NCBI GenBank assembly: GCA_041556555.1
Contig: JBFFIE010000001.1
Span: 87,072 to 151,071, forward strand
DNA: 64,000 nucleotides
Reading direction: 5' to 3'
Origin: SZUA-592 sp041556555
GTDB taxonomy: Bacteria; Pseudomonadota; Gammaproteobacteria; Eutrophobiales; Eutrophobiaceae
How positions within the stretch are numbered: position 1 is the first letter of the stretch; each line of letters opens with the position of its first letter. Below the pieces are notes generated by a model. That model worked only from the letters and a program-made list of their open reading frames with translations, ran no database searches and was not told the origin of the DNA. The position numbers and the translations under genes are program-made. Shown one piece after another: positions 41,804 through 51,698 of the stretch.

Positions 41804-42565
41804 ATGACGTATTGTGTTGCGGCTTCGATCGATGCCGGTATCGTCTTTGTTTCTGATTCCAGGACCAATGCAGGAGTTGATAATGTCAGCACCTACAGCA
41901 AGATGTACAAATTCGGCGTCGATGGTGAACGTCAGTTTGTCATTCTTTGTTCCGGCAACCTTGCCACGACGCAAGGCGTGATATCCCAGGTCAAACGCGA
42001 CATCAAGCAATTTATGCCGGTCAATCTGATGACCGTAAGCCACATGGCCGATGCGGCTGATTACCTGGGAAACATCAGCCGTTCTGCCCAGGAAAAATAC
42101 ACCGATGGCGGCGCTAATTATGAAGCCAGTTTCATCATCGGTGGCCAGATCATGGACGCTAAGCATTCCGCCTATCTGGTCTACCCGCAAGGCAATTACA
42201 TTACCACATCCGCCGATACGACTTATCTGCAAATAGGGGAGAGCAAGTACGGTAAACCCATCCTGGACCGCATACTTGATCCCTCTTCCAGTCTGGACAC
42301 AGCCACACTGTCCACCTTGGTTTCTATGGATTCAACCATGCGCAGCAACCTTACCGTGGGCCCGCCGATTGAAGTGATGGTCTATGAGGCGAACAGCCTA
42401 TTGCTGAATCGCTATTACCGCTTCGAGGAGGACAGTGAATACCTCAGGGAACTCAAGCGCAGCTGGGACAGGAACCTGAAAGAGGCCTTCAGTAAACTGC
42501 CGCCTATCGCCTGGAGCAGCAACTGGGATAAAACCAAAAATAACGAAGGATTTGAAAACAAGTAA
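41804..42565 (+). CDS. anbu: Anbu-type proteasome-like peptidase
   Basis: Bacterial relative of proteasome beta subunits, 253 residues. The start MTYCVAASIDAGIVFVSDSRTN puts Thr2 at the N-terminus after methionine removal, the expected Ntn nucleophile. VSDSRTNAG and the later VSMDSTMRSNLTVGPPIEV and SFIIGGQ are family blocks. Anbu assembles as an open helical ring and its substrates are unknown. The gene stands 126 bases before the transglutaminase-DUF2126 gene, and the alpha-E and permuted ATP-grasp genes follow on the other strand. This four-gene set is the known Anbu context. Confidence 0.93.
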   Translation: MTYCVAASIDAGIVFVSDSRTNAGVDNVSTYSKMYKFGVDGERQFVILCSGNLATTQGVISQVKRDIKQFMPVNLMTVSHMADAADYLGNISRSAQEKYTDGGANYEASFIIGGQIMDAKHSAYLVYPQGNYITTSADTTYLQIGESKYGKPILDRILDPSSSLDTATLSTLVSMDSTMRSNLTVGPPIEVMVYEANSLLLNRYYRFEEDSEYLRELKRSWDRNLKEAFSKLPPIAWSSNWDKTKNNEGFENK

Positions 42566-42691
42566 GTCATCCGTTCCTCCCGAACATTCTATTTCTGTGA
42601 TTCATGTGCCCGCCTGGCCGGTACGAGTTAATCAGTCACCTCGAATTTGTTATGCTCGGTTTATAATCATAATCAGGTCTGTATATAAATA

Positions 42692-45600
42692 ATGACTATC
42701 AAGGTTGCCCTCAGGCACGACACGGAATACGAATACGATCGGCTAGTTACACTCACCCCGCATGTTGTCAGACTACGTCCTGCACCCCATTGCAGGACAC
42801 CGATTGAATCCTATTCAATCAAGGTGCAACCCGGTGAACACTTTATTAACTGGCAACAGGATCCCTTTGGGAATTACCTCGCCCGGTATGTATTCCCGGA
42901 AAAAACCCACTCGCTGAAAATTCATGTTGAATTGATTGCCAGCATGACGGTAATCAATCCGTTTGATTTTTTTCTGGAGGAATCAGCGGAAAAGTTTCCC
43001 TTTAAATACGAAAAACTGTTGACCCAGGACCTGCAGCCCTATCTCGAGATCAATGAAAAAGGTCCCGGATTAATGAAGTGGATTAAATCAATCGAAAAAA
43101 AGAAAACGCCGACTATCGATTTTCTGGTTGAAATAAATCAGAGGCTGTCACAGGAGATCAGTTACCTCATCAGGATGGAACCCGGGGTGCAAAACTGTGA
43201 GGAAACGCTACAGAAAAAATCCGGATCCTGCAGGGACAGTGCCTGGTTACTGGTTCAGATTCTTCGTCATTTCGGACTTGCGGCCAGATTTGTTTCCGGT
43301 TACCTGGTGCAGTTAACCGCTGATATCAAGGCACTTGATGGACCATCCGGTCCTGAACAGGACTTTACCGATTTGCATGCATGGGTCGAGGTTTTCCTGC
43401 CGGGTGCCGGGTGGGTAGGGCTGGATCCAACATCAGGACTGTTTGCCGGTGAAGGTCATATACCACTGGCCTGTACACCCAGTCACCTCACGGCAGCACC
43501 GGTAACAGGTACAACCACCTCAGCCAACGTCAGCTTCCATCATTCCAACACGGTGGAACGAATTTATGAGGATCCTCGTGTCACCAAACCCTATTCAGAC
43601 AGCCAGTGGCAAAACATCATGTCCTTGGGCGAGAAAACGGATCAACAGTTACAGGAAAATGATGTGCGCCTGACCATGGGCGGTGAGCCAACGTTTGTTT
43701 CAATCGATGATATGGAAGGTGCCCAGTGGAATAAGGAGGCATTAGGTAAGGAAAAACGGCAACTGGCAGGTGAACTGTTATTGCGCCTGAAAGATAAATT
43801 TTCCAAAGGTTCATTAATACACACAGGCCAGGGCAAGTGGTACCCTGGTGAACCCCTGCCACGCTGGGCCTTGTCTGCTATCTGGCGCAAGGACGGTCAC
43901 CCCGTCTGGAAAAACGAAAACCTGCTGGCCGCAGAACAAACAGATTCAAAAAACTCCACCGAGGATGCTGAGAGATTTATCATGCATCTTACGTGTTTAC
44001 TCGGGATTGATGCGAAGAGAATCGTCCCCGGCTATGAAGACAAGGAACATTACGAGGCTATCCGATCAAAACTGCCGCATAATGTCACTGTTGAAGATAA
44101 CAAGCTGGAGGACACGCTCGAACGAAAACAGGTGGCAAGGGTATTCAAGCGTGGCCTCGACAGTATCACAGGTTATGCCTTACCGCTGAAATGGAAGGAG
44201 GATAAGAAAGAGGGTTACTGGATCAGCAGCGTATGGCCGTTTCGCAACGACGTTATGTCATTGGTGCCGGGAGATTCACCGATGGGCCTGAGATTGCCGC
44301 TGGCATCATTACCCTGGAGCCTGTCGGAAGATTCAGAAGACATTCCGGAAATTGATCCGTTTGCCGAGCACAAGAATCTGCCTGACTACGACAAGAAGTC
44401 ACAACGAAACAAATCAGGTGATAACCGGAATTCCAATGAAATTGTTCATACGGCAATTTGTGTTGAATGCAGGGAAGGGCGGATTCATATTTTCATGCCA
44501 CCTTTATCACGTATTGAGCCTTATCTGGAGTTAGTTGCCATGGTCGAAGCGACTGCAGAAAGCCTGAAACTGCCTGTGGTTATTGAAGGCTATGAACCGC
44601 CCCGCGATCCGCGCGTTGAAAAATTGCAAATTACGCCGGATCCCGGTGTCATCGAGGTGAATATCCATCCGGCAACAGGCTGGAGTGAGATGGTTGAGAA
44701 CACGGTGACCCTGTATGACACGGCCAGGGAAACACGGCTGGGCACTGAAAAGTTCATGATCGATGGCCGCCATACCGGTACCGGGGGTGGCAACCACGTC
44801 ACCCTGGGCGGTCCGGGTTCCGCTGATAGTCCCTTTCTCAGGCGTCCGGAATTATTACGCAGCCTGGTAACCTACTGGCAGCATCATCCGGCACTCTCTT
44901 ATCTTTTTTCCGGGATGTTTATTGGCCCGACCAGCCAGGCACCGCGTGTCGATGAGGCCCGTGACGATAATCTTTATGAACTCGAAATCGCATTTGAGCT
45001 ATTGCCGGAGGGGGACTGTGAGTCTCCATGGCTGGTCGACCGGGTCCTGAGAAACTTCCTGGTTGATCTTACCGGTAATACCCATCGTTCCGAGTTTTGT
45101 ATCGACAAGTTATATTCCCCGGACAGTCCAACCGGTCGACTGGGACTGGTCGAGTTGCGTGCTTTTGAAATGCCACCACATGCACGCATGAGCCTGGTAC
45201 AAATGCTGCTGTTACGGAGTCTGGTATCGTGGTTCTGGAACAAACCTTACAGGCAACCGTTAATTCGTTGGGGTACAGAACTGCACGATAAATTCATGCT
45301 CAGACATTTTATCTGGGAAGATATGAAAACCATTGTCCACGATCTCAGGGAAGCCGGTTACGGATTCGAACTGGACTGGTTTGCACCATTCCGCGAATTC
45401 AGGTTTCCACACATCGGTACTATCCACGCGGTGGGAATGCAGCTGGATCTGCATACGGCCCTGGAGCCCTGGCATGTGCTGGGCGAGGAATCAACCGAAC
45501 AGGGAACCGCGCGCTATGTAGATTCCTCGGTGGAACGGATTCAGGTCAGCGTTCATGGTATGGCCGGCGATCGTTACCTCGTCACCTGTAACGGCCGCAG

Positions 45601-45952
45601 GGTTCCGTTACGCCCGACCGGAATGCGCGGCAGTTTCATTGCCGGTGTCCGCTACAAGGCGTGGGACCCACATTCCAGTCTGCACCCGACCATCCGGCCC
45701 CATACACCATTGGTGTTTGATATTGTTGATACGCTGAACAGCCGTTCTGTTGGCGGTTGTACCTATCATGTATCCCACCCGGGCGGGAGAAATTACGAAA
45801 CCTTCCCGGTCAATGCCAATGAAGCAGAGGCCCGTCGTATTTCCCGTTTTTGGGAGCTGGGAAATACCCAGGGGGAAATGGAGGTTCCTATGGAAGAACC
45901 GCACCCTGAGCAACCCATGACGCTGGACTTGAGGTTCATGAAAACAACCTGA
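42692..45952 (+). CDS. Transglutaminase-like / DUF2126 fusion protein of the Anbu locus
   Basis: Large cytoplasmic protein of 1086 residues. The N-terminal region (about 1-290) is a bacterial transglutaminase-N plus transglutaminase core: Cys in KSGSCRDSAWLLVQ (about 179), His in TDLHAWVEVFLPG (about 229) and Asp in GLDPTSGLFAG. The remaining roughly 780 residues are DUF2126, with LTMGGEPTFVSIDD near the start, ATGWSEMVENTVTLYD, TGTGGGNHVTLGGP and LRAFEMPPHARMSLVQ. DUF2126 is thought to have a glutamine-synthetase/carboxylate-amine-ligase-like fold. With alpha-E and ATP-grasp proteins it may build and trim an unknown peptide-like product. It converges on the alpha-E gene with a 9-base gap. 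Confidence 0.9.
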   Translation: MTIKVALRHDTEYEYDRLVTLTPHVVRLRPAPHCRTPIESYSIKVQPGEHFINWQQDPFGNYLARYVFPEKTHSLKIHVELIASMTVINPFDFFLEESAEKFPFKYEKLLTQDLQPYLEINEKGPGLMKWIKSIEKKKTPTIDFLVEINQRLSQEISYLIRMEPGVQNCEETLQKKSGSCRDSAWLLVQILRHFGLAARFVSGYLVQLTADIKALDGPSGPEQDFTDLHAWVEVFLPGAGWVGLDPTSGLFAGEGHIPLACTPSHLTAAPVTGTTTSANVSFHHSNTVERIYEDPRVTKPYSDSQWQNIMSLGEKTDQQLQENDVRLTMGGEPTFVSIDDMEGAQWNKEALGKEKRQLAGELLLRLKDKFSKGSLIHTGQGKWYPGEPLPRWALSAIWRKDGHPVWKNENLLAAEQTDSKNSTEDAERFIMHLTCLLGIDAKRIVPGYEDKEHYEAIRSKLPHNVTVEDNKLEDTLERKQVARVFKRGLDSITGYALPLKWKEDKKEGYWISSVWPFRNDVMSLVPGDSPMGLRLPLASLPWSLSEDSEDIPEIDPFAEHKNLPDYDKKSQRNKSGDNRNSNEIVHTAICVECREGRIHIFMPPLSRIEPYLELVAMVEATAESLKLPVVIEGYEPPRDPRVEKLQITPDPGVIEVNIHPATGWSEMVENTVTLYDTARETRLGTEKFMIDGRHTGTGGGNHVTLGGPGSADSPFLRRPELLRSLVTYWQHHPALSYLFSGMFIGPTSQAPRVDEARDDNLYELEIAFELLPEGDCESPWLVDRVLRNFLVDLTGNTHRSEFCIDKLYSPDSPTGRLGLVELRAFEMPPHARMSLVQMLLLRSLVSWFWNKPYRQPLIRWGTELHDKFMLRHFIWEDMKTIVHDLREAGYGFELDWFAPFREFRFPHIGTIHAVGMQLDLHTALEPWHVLGEESTEQGTARYVDSSVERIQVSVHGMAGDRYLVTCNGRRVPLRPTGMRGSFIAGVRYKAWDPHSSLHPTIRPHTPLVFDIVDTLNSRSVGGCTYHVSHPGGRNYETFPVNANEAEARRISRFWELGNTQGEMEVPMEEPHPEQPMTLDLRFMKTT

Positions 45953-45961
45953 ACCCGAGCA

Positions 45962-46933
45962 TCAGGATTGTGCCTGTGCCTCCTGGGTAGTTTCGCTGTC
46001 TGTGAGGTAATCGAACCAGGTATGCATAACCAGTTCATGGATTTTACCCAGCTCTATCTGAAGGTCATCCAGGGTTTCATGTAATTTTCCTGATGCTATT
46101 ATCTTTTCGACCTCGAGTTCACCGACAATCCGTTGCATGCGCGTGATTTGTCGCAAGGCATGATCATTTCTCGGTAGAATGGATATGCAACGATTCAGTT
46201 CCGACAACGCAAAGGCCACGGTACGCGGAAAATATTCATCCTGAATCAGGAAGGACACCACATCGTTGCTGTTGACCCGGTCATGGATGTGCTGCTTGTA
46301 CATCTGGTAGGCGCTGAGTGAACGCAATACATTCATCCAGAGTATATTATCGAAAGCATCCGGTATTGTTTCCTTGTGTCCCAGCAAATCCATACAGCCA
46401 ACATCCACAATTCTTGAAGTCATGTCAGCTCTTTCCAGATTCATACCAACCTGAATGAAATTAAAGGTTTCATCATGGCTCATGTTACTGCTGAGAAAAC
46501 CATTGATCTGGTTACAATAATTGATTATCTCATCCAGGAATTCATGACGACCCTCCCGGTTCTGGGCATTGTTGACATGCTGTTTCACAAACAGGTGAAG
46601 TTCATTGATCTGTTCCCAGGATTCACTCGGCATAATTTCTCGGGTGGTGCGAACATTTTCGCGGCACATTCTGACGGAATAGGTAATGGATCCGGGGTTG
46701 GAGGTGTCAGCAAGTATGAAGCGAATGACATTACGTTCCTCGACCTTGCCATGTTTTTCGAAGAAAAGTTCACCACTGCCGGTAATGTGGATCAGACTGT
46801 CCCAGATATGTTTCACAGACTTGGGCAGGTCAAGCAGCAGATTGGCATTAACATTTACAAGTCGTGCTGTGTTTTCGACACGTTCAAGGTAACGTCCAAA
46901 CCAGTACATTCTTTCTGCAACTCGTGAGAGCAT
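45962..46933 (-). CDS. Alpha-E domain protein of the Anbu locus
   Basis: Helical protein of about 323 residues from the ATG at 46933. It opens MLSRVAERMYWFGRYLERVE, the signature of the alpha-E family, whose role is unknown beyond association with permuted ATP-grasp enzymes. Other blocks are VREIMPSE-like (TTREIMPSESWEQINELH), NLERADMTSRIVDVG and HDRVNSNDVVSFLIQDEYFPR. A longer frame opening at 46984 lies inside the upstream gene and is rejected. It starts 4 bases after the ATP-grasp stop and is surely cotranscribed with it. Confidence 0.9.
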   Translation of the reverse strand: MLSRVAERMYWFGRYLERVENTARLVNVNANLLLDLPKSVKHIWDSLIHITGSGELFFEKHGKVEERNVIRFILADTSNPGSITYSVRMCRENVRTTREIMPSESWEQINELHLFVKQHVNNAQNREGRHEFLDEIINYCNQINGFLSSNMSHDETFNFIQVGMNLERADMTSRIVDVGCMDLLGHKETIPDAFDNILWMNVLRSLSAYQMYKQHIHDRVNSNDVVSFLIQDEYFPRTVAFALSELNRCISILPRNDHALRQITRMQRIVGELEVEKIIASGKLHETLDDLQIELGKIHELVMHTWFDYLTDSETTQEAQAQS

Positions 46934-46937
46934 GTTT

Positions 46938-48383
46938 TCAGTCCCTGTTTGGCGCGACGATCCAGGTGTCTTTGCTGCCACCACCTTGTGATGAATTTAC
47001 AACCAGCGAACCTTTGACCAGTGCCACACGGGTCAGTCCACCTGCGGTGACATACATCCGGTCACTGTGAAGAATAAACGGCCTCAAGTCCACATGACGC
47101 GGTTCAATTGAATTTTCAGTAAGTGTTGGTACGGTGGATATCGAGATGACAGGCTGGGCAATATAATTTCTTGGCCTGGCCTTGATCAGACGGGCAAACT
47201 CTGCCCGTTCACGCTTGCTGGATTTGGGCCCGATTAACATGCCATAACCGCCGGATTCATTCGCTGGCTTGACCACCAGTTTATCCAGATTGGCCAGAAC
47301 ATGTTTGCGTTCTTTTTCATTATTACAGGAAAAGCTCGGAACATTGGGCAGGATCGCATCCTCGTCGAGGTAATAGCGGATCATGTCCGGTACATAGGTA
47401 TAAACCACCTTGTCATCGGCAACGCCTGCCCCTGGTGCATTAGCAAGCGCCACATTGCCTTTCTTCCAGGCCCGACTTAGTCCCGGTACGCCAAGTAAAG
47501 AATCCTTGTTGAATACTTCCGGATCTATAAAGAGATCATCGATACGACGATAGATCACATCAACCCGGGAAAGTCCGCCGATGGTTTTCATGTAGACACA
47601 GTCATCTTCACCCACCACCAGGTCTGAACCTTCGACCAGCTCAGCTCCCATCTGTTGCGCCAGGAACGAATGTTCAAAATAGGCAGAGTTATAAATGCCG
47701 GGTGTGAGGACCGCCACTTCAGGATAATCCATTGGCCTCGGCGAGATGGAACTGAGGGTATCGAAAAGCTGGCTGGGATAATCACCCATAGGCAAAATGT
47801 TATAGTCCTCAAACAATTCCGGAAAAACCCGCTTGGTAACTTTCCTGTTTTCAATCATATAGGAAACTCCCGAAGGCACTCGCAGGTTATCTTCCAGCAC
47901 ATAAATTGTGCCATCACTGTCACGCACCAGGTCAGTGCCACAAATATGCGCCCATACTCCGTAGACCGGTTTGATGCCACGACACTGTTCACGATAGTTT
48001 TTTGAACTCTTGAGCAGATCTCTTGGAATGATTTTATCTTTCAGGATCTTCTGTTCGTTATAGAGATCATTAATGAAATGATTCAGTGCGGTGAGCCTTT
48101 GTTTAAGCCCGGCTTCAACCTTTTCCCATTCCCTCAGGGAAATGACTCGGGGGATAATGTCATAGGGCCATTCCCGATCAATGTTTTCCCCTTCACTGTA
48201 AACAGTAAAAGTAATGCCCATGGTTTTAATGGCAAGTTCAGCGGCGTGTTTGCGTTTTTGCAGGTTATCATTGGTGGCTTTTTTGAGATAATTGATGAGT
48301 CTGCCTGATCCGGGGCGTGCTTTACCATCCGGTGTAAGTAATTCATCGTAAAAATGACTGGAATTATAATTTTTTAGGGTCAT
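46938..48383 (-). CDS. Circularly permuted ATP-grasp protein of the Anbu locus
   Basis: Circularly permuted ATP-grasp type 2 protein (formerly DUF404/DUF407), 481 residues. It shows the N-terminal YDELLTPDGKARPGSGRLI, RDLLKSSKNYREQCRGIKP, VRDSDGTIYVLEDNLRVPSGVSYMIENRK (ATP-site strand rearranged relative to normal ATP-grasp), LTPGIYNSAYFEHSFLAQQMG, VDVIYRRIDD and KPANESGGYGM. It is expected to form an amide bond at the expense of ATP; substrate unknown. It is paired with alpha-E and faces the Anbu and transglutaminase genes from the opposite strand. Confidence 0.92.
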   Translation of the reverse strand: MTLKNYNSSHFYDELLTPDGKARPGSGRLINYLKKATNDNLQKRKHAAELAIKTMGITFTVYSEGENIDREWPYDIIPRVISLREWEKVEAGLKQRLTALNHFINDLYNEQKILKDKIIPRDLLKSSKNYREQCRGIKPVYGVWAHICGTDLVRDSDGTIYVLEDNLRVPSGVSYMIENRKVTKRVFPELFEDYNILPMGDYPSQLFDTLSSISPRPMDYPEVAVLTPGIYNSAYFEHSFLAQQMGAELVEGSDLVVGEDDCVYMKTIGGLSRVDVIYRRIDDLFIDPEVFNKDSLLGVPGLSRAWKKGNVALANAPGAGVADDKVVYTYVPDMIRYYLDEDAILPNVPSFSCNNEKERKHVLANLDKLVVKPANESGGYGMLIGPKSSKRERAEFARLIKARPRNYIAQPVISISTVPTLTENSIEPRHVDLRPFILHSDRMYVTAGGLTRVALVKGSLVVNSSQGGGSKDTWIVAPNRD

Positions 48384-48574
48384 TAGCTCCGTTGATGATT
48401 GATTACTCTGGGTTATTTATTTAAACATATTTTTTTATAACTGTCTGTTAGTTTTAGCAAAATCCGGCCGCTTGTTTTGTTACTTTGCTTGGACAGTAAA
48501 TCCGGGATGGGATATGCTAGTCAAACCAGATTTCTTTCTCCCGGACCCATTATTTCTTATCAAGACACTTGTTG

Positions 48575-49402
48575 ATGGAAGAGATAACCCAGCTAAAAGT
48601 CTATCTTCTTGAGAGCCTTAACAAGTTCCTGGAAACATTGGCGGCTTATCTGCCAAACATCCTCTCAGCCATTATTCTAATCATTCTTGGCATTGTCCTG
48701 GCCTGGATTTGCCGCTGGATCATTTTGCGCCTGGGTGTCGGAATCGACCGATTGGTAAGTGCGGTGGGAATATCTGCTGCCCAGGTACGGCTACGCTGGC
48801 CTGTTGCTGTGATACTCGGTTCAGTAGTCTACTGGGTCATAATCCTGCTTTTCCTGCGGGCAGCGCTTGCCAGCCTGAAGCTGCCATTTATTGTCGATTT
48901 ACTTGGCAGGTTAATCACCCATTTACCAAACCTGTTAATCGCAGCATTATTTATTACGGCCGGTATATTCTTTGGTAACCTCTTCAAGTACAAGATCACT
49001 GAAGGTGCGAGATCGGCAGGCATACGTCAAGCAGCCGATCTGGGTAACCTTGTCCGGTTAACCTTGATCGTATTGTCAGTGGTTGCCGGGCTGGCACAGA
49101 TTGGACTTGATGTCAGGTTGTTTGAACAGATTCTGACGATTGTTATTGCTGCGCTGGCAGGCGCAATTGCACTGGCATTCGGGTTAGGTGCGGGATCAAC
49201 CGTATCCAATATTATTTCGTCTCGCTATGTCCGAAAAAATTATCAGGAAGGCCAGCAAATCCGTATCAAGGACATGACCGGTGAGATACTCGAGATATTG
49301 CCCAATGGTGTAATACTGGAAACCAAGGAAGGAAGAACATTTATCCCGGCCAAGTTATTTGACGAAGAGGCTTCAGTACTGCTGGATAATGAGTCCCTCT
49401 AG
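48575..49402 (+). CDS. Mechanosensitive-channel-like membrane protein (MscS family)
   Basis: Inner-membrane protein of about 275 residues from ATG 48575; an in-frame TTG at 48569 is possible. It has four hydrophobic segments: about 22-45 (PNILSAIILIILGIVLAWIC), 72-95, 113-135 and 160-205. The last contains the glycine/alanine-rich pore-like helix AALAGAIALAFGLGAGSTVSN. A short soluble beta domain (QEGQQIRIKDMTGEILEI, then GRTFIPAKLFDEEAS) resembles the middle domain of MscS without the large C-terminal vestibule. The stop is followed directly by the next gene, so it forms an operon with the MgtE-type genes. Confidence 0.85.
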   Translation: MEEITQLKVYLLESLNKFLETLAAYLPNILSAIILIILGIVLAWICRWIILRLGVGIDRLVSAVGISAAQVRLRWPVAVILGSVVYWVIILLFLRAALASLKLPFIVDLLGRLITHLPNLLIAALFITAGIFFGNLFKYKITEGARSAGIRQAADLGNLVRLTLIVLSVVAGLAQIGLDVRLFEQILTIVIAALAGAIALAFGLGAGSTVSNIISSRYVRKNYQEGQQIRIKDMTGEILEILPNGVILETKEGRTFIPAKLFDEEASVLLDNESL

Positions 49403-50227
49403 ATGGAGACAAACAGACTCACTGCCTATTTTCTGAGGCAACATCCTAAAATATCTGCACGAACACTCCAACAATATACACCGGAGGAAGCGGCAGACTT
49501 TCTTGAAAATACGCCACCTGTGATCATTGCCAGCATTACGCAAGAATTGATTCCATCTTATGCTGCAGACTGCCTGAAACTCTTGCCGGTGGATATCGCT
49601 GCAAAAGTGCTTTCTATTCTTGGGGCGGAACAGGCGTCTCTGCTGATGAGGAGAATGAAAAGCAGTCAGCGGGTAAAACTGATTAGAGCCATGCCAACTG
49701 TATTTGCAAACATGGTCAGGCTGGTTCTACGTTACCCGGACAGCACGGTCGGTTACCTGATGAACCCGGATGTTTTCACCGTTAATCAGGAAATGACTGT
49801 CTCAGAAGTAGTCAGGGTATTAAAGCAGTCGAATCTTGAACTCCAGGACAGAGTATATGTGCTGGATAGTCAACAACGACTGACAGGCATAATTCCCGTG
49901 TCCAGGTTATTGATTTCTGATGACGCCGACATGAAATCAATCATGTCAGAACCGGATGAAACAGTATCAGCAAGAACAAGAATTGATAACCTGAAAATCA
50001 ACTCAATCCAGGATGCTATTCCGGTTGTTGATCATGCCGGCGTGTTTGTTGGCGTTATAAATATGAAGACAGTAACCGTTGCACTTGAGTCTAAACGTGA
50101 ACACCAGGGAATTGAAAATTTATCAGAAACCGCATTCTCTCTGGCTGAAATCCTTTGGGATGCATGTGCCAATATGATATCACCTGATTACCATACAGAT
50201 TCCAGGAAAAGAAAGCATGATGATTGA
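49403..50227 (+). CDS. Soluble MgtE N-domain plus CBS-pair protein
   Basis: A 274-residue protein made only of the cytosolic part of an MgtE transporter: a helical MgtE-N superhelix (about 20-125; YTPEEAADFLENTP, LLPVDIAAKVLSILG, then MRRMKSSQRVKLIRAMP) and a CBS pair (about 130-230; YLMNPDVFTVNQEMTVSEVV, SIQDAIPVVDHAGVFVGVIN). No membrane helix follows. It may be a regulatory subunit or decoy sensor for the full MgtE encoded next, or for the MscS-like channel before it. It begins right after the channel gene's stop and overlaps mgtE by 11 bases. Confidence 0.88.
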   Translation: METNRLTAYFLRQHPKISARTLQQYTPEEAADFLENTPPVIIASITQELIPSYAADCLKLLPVDIAAKVLSILGAEQASLLMRRMKSSQRVKLIRAMPTVFANMVRLVLRYPDSTVGYLMNPDVFTVNQEMTVSEVVRVLKQSNLELQDRVYVLDSQQRLTGIIPVSRLLISDDADMKSIMSEPDETVSARTRIDNLKINSIQDAIPVVDHAGVFVGVINMKTVTVALESKREHQGIENLSETAFSLAEILWDACANMISPDYHTDSRKRKHDD

Positions 50228-51527
50228 ATCCAACCCGATTGAACTTGCCCTGAATGAACAATTATTCAACCGCTACCCTGCCGAAGCAGTAAGGGAACTT
50301 GAGCAAATGGACTATGACGAAGCGCGAAAAATACTTTCAGAAATTCCAGTCAGTAAAAGCATGAAAGTCTGGGAACGCTATTCTCCACAGCTTGCTGCAA
50401 AAGTACTCATAGATATGCCTCTGGATTATGTAACCGCTGTAATCAGCCAACTGGAACCCAATCGTGCAGCCAGTTTCATTCTTGCCATAACAGACAAGGA
50501 AAGAAAAGAGGAAATTATACGTTCATGTGGTGCAGCGGTTGCCAATGATTTAAGACGTGCAATTTCCCAGGAACCTGATTCTGCAGGCGCCTTGATGGAT
50601 ACACGGGTCATTTATTTCAGACCGGAAATGACGGTGTCTGAGACTATTAATATTCTGCGCGGTCGCCCCAGAAGAGCATACAGAAAACTGTTTACCGTTG
50701 ATGATGATAATCATTTGACTGGCATGGTGGAAATTGAGGACATAGCCCTGGCTAAACATGAAACAAGCTTGGCAGAGTTACAACTTACACCTCCGGAAGT
50801 AGTAAATGTTAATACCAAGCGGGAGGATATCGTTTCCCTGTTTGAAAAAAAGCGGATCTACGATTTGCCGGTTGTTGACTTTGAGGGCAGGCTTGTTGGC
50901 GTATTGCGCTACCATACGCTGCTCGATGCTGCTCTTGAGGAGACGAGTGCAGATCTCCAGACCATGGTGGGTGTAAGCAAGGATGAACGGGCATTATCAC
51001 CCGCTTTCTTTTCGGTAAGGAAAAGGATGCCATGGCTTCAAATCAACCTGTTAACCGCGTTCATGGCAGCAGCAGTGGTTGGTATTTTTGAATCAACCAT
51101 TGCGAAATATACCGCACTGGCAGTGTTATTACCTGTGGTAGCCGGTCAGTCAGGCAATACCGGTGCCCAGGCGTTGGCTGTCACCATGCGGGGACTGGCA
51201 CTGAAAGAGATTTATCCCAGAATGTGGCCACGCATAGTATTCAAGGAGATTAATGTCGGCTTATGGAATGGCATCCTGGTGGCAATAACTACGGCCCTTG
51301 GTGTGTTTTTATGGAGTGAATCTGCCGGCCTGACATTGGTTATCATTTTATCAATGATTCTTTCCATGATTGTTGCCAGTATTGCCGGAGCAGTGATACC
51401 TATCCTGCTTACAGTGACCGGCCAGGATCCTGCACAGTCTTCTTCGATATTTTTGACGACTGTCACAGACATTGCCGGGTTTTTCAGTTTCCTGGGCATA
51501 GCAACCCTGTTTATTTCCATTTTATAA
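50217..51527 (+). CDS. mgtE: MgtE-type magnesium transporter
   Basis: Mg2+ channel of the inner membrane, 436 residues. It has an MgtE-N domain (about 15-125), a CBS pair (about 130-250; MDTRVIYFRPEMTVSETINIL, IYDLPVVDFEGRLVGVLRY) and a five-helix pore domain from about 270. The pore part has the family signature LLPVVAGQSGNTGAQALAVTMRGLA and the pore Asp in TTVTDIAGFFSFLG. It is the last gene of the MscS-MgtE operon. A short inverted repeat GGGTAT/ATACCC follows at about 51542, without a clear T-run. Confidence 0.94.
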   Translation: MMIESNPIELALNEQLFNRYPAEAVRELEQMDYDEARKILSEIPVSKSMKVWERYSPQLAAKVLIDMPLDYVTAVISQLEPNRAASFILAITDKERKEEIIRSCGAAVANDLRRAISQEPDSAGALMDTRVIYFRPEMTVSETINILRGRPRRAYRKLFTVDDDNHLTGMVEIEDIALAKHETSLAELQLTPPEVVNVNTKREDIVSLFEKKRIYDLPVVDFEGRLVGVLRYHTLLDAALEETSADLQTMVGVSKDERALSPAFFSVRKRMPWLQINLLTAFMAAAVVGIFESTIAKYTALAVLLPVVAGQSGNTGAQALAVTMRGLALKEIYPRMWPRIVFKEINVGLWNGILVAITTALGVFLWSESAGLTLVIILSMILSMIVASIAGAVIPILLTVTGQDPAQSSSIFLTTVTDIAGFFSFLGIATLFISIL

Positions 51528-51698
51528 TTTCTATCATTACAGGGTATTTGAAATATACCCCATTCGAGCGATTAATAATTGCTTTTGTTTCGGTAAATTT
51601 TTTGCCAGTTTTTTGCCTGTCAAGATTACTAATGTTTAATATAATAAATTCAATCGGAATGATAACCTCTTATCAATGATATCTGTAACATAAAAACA

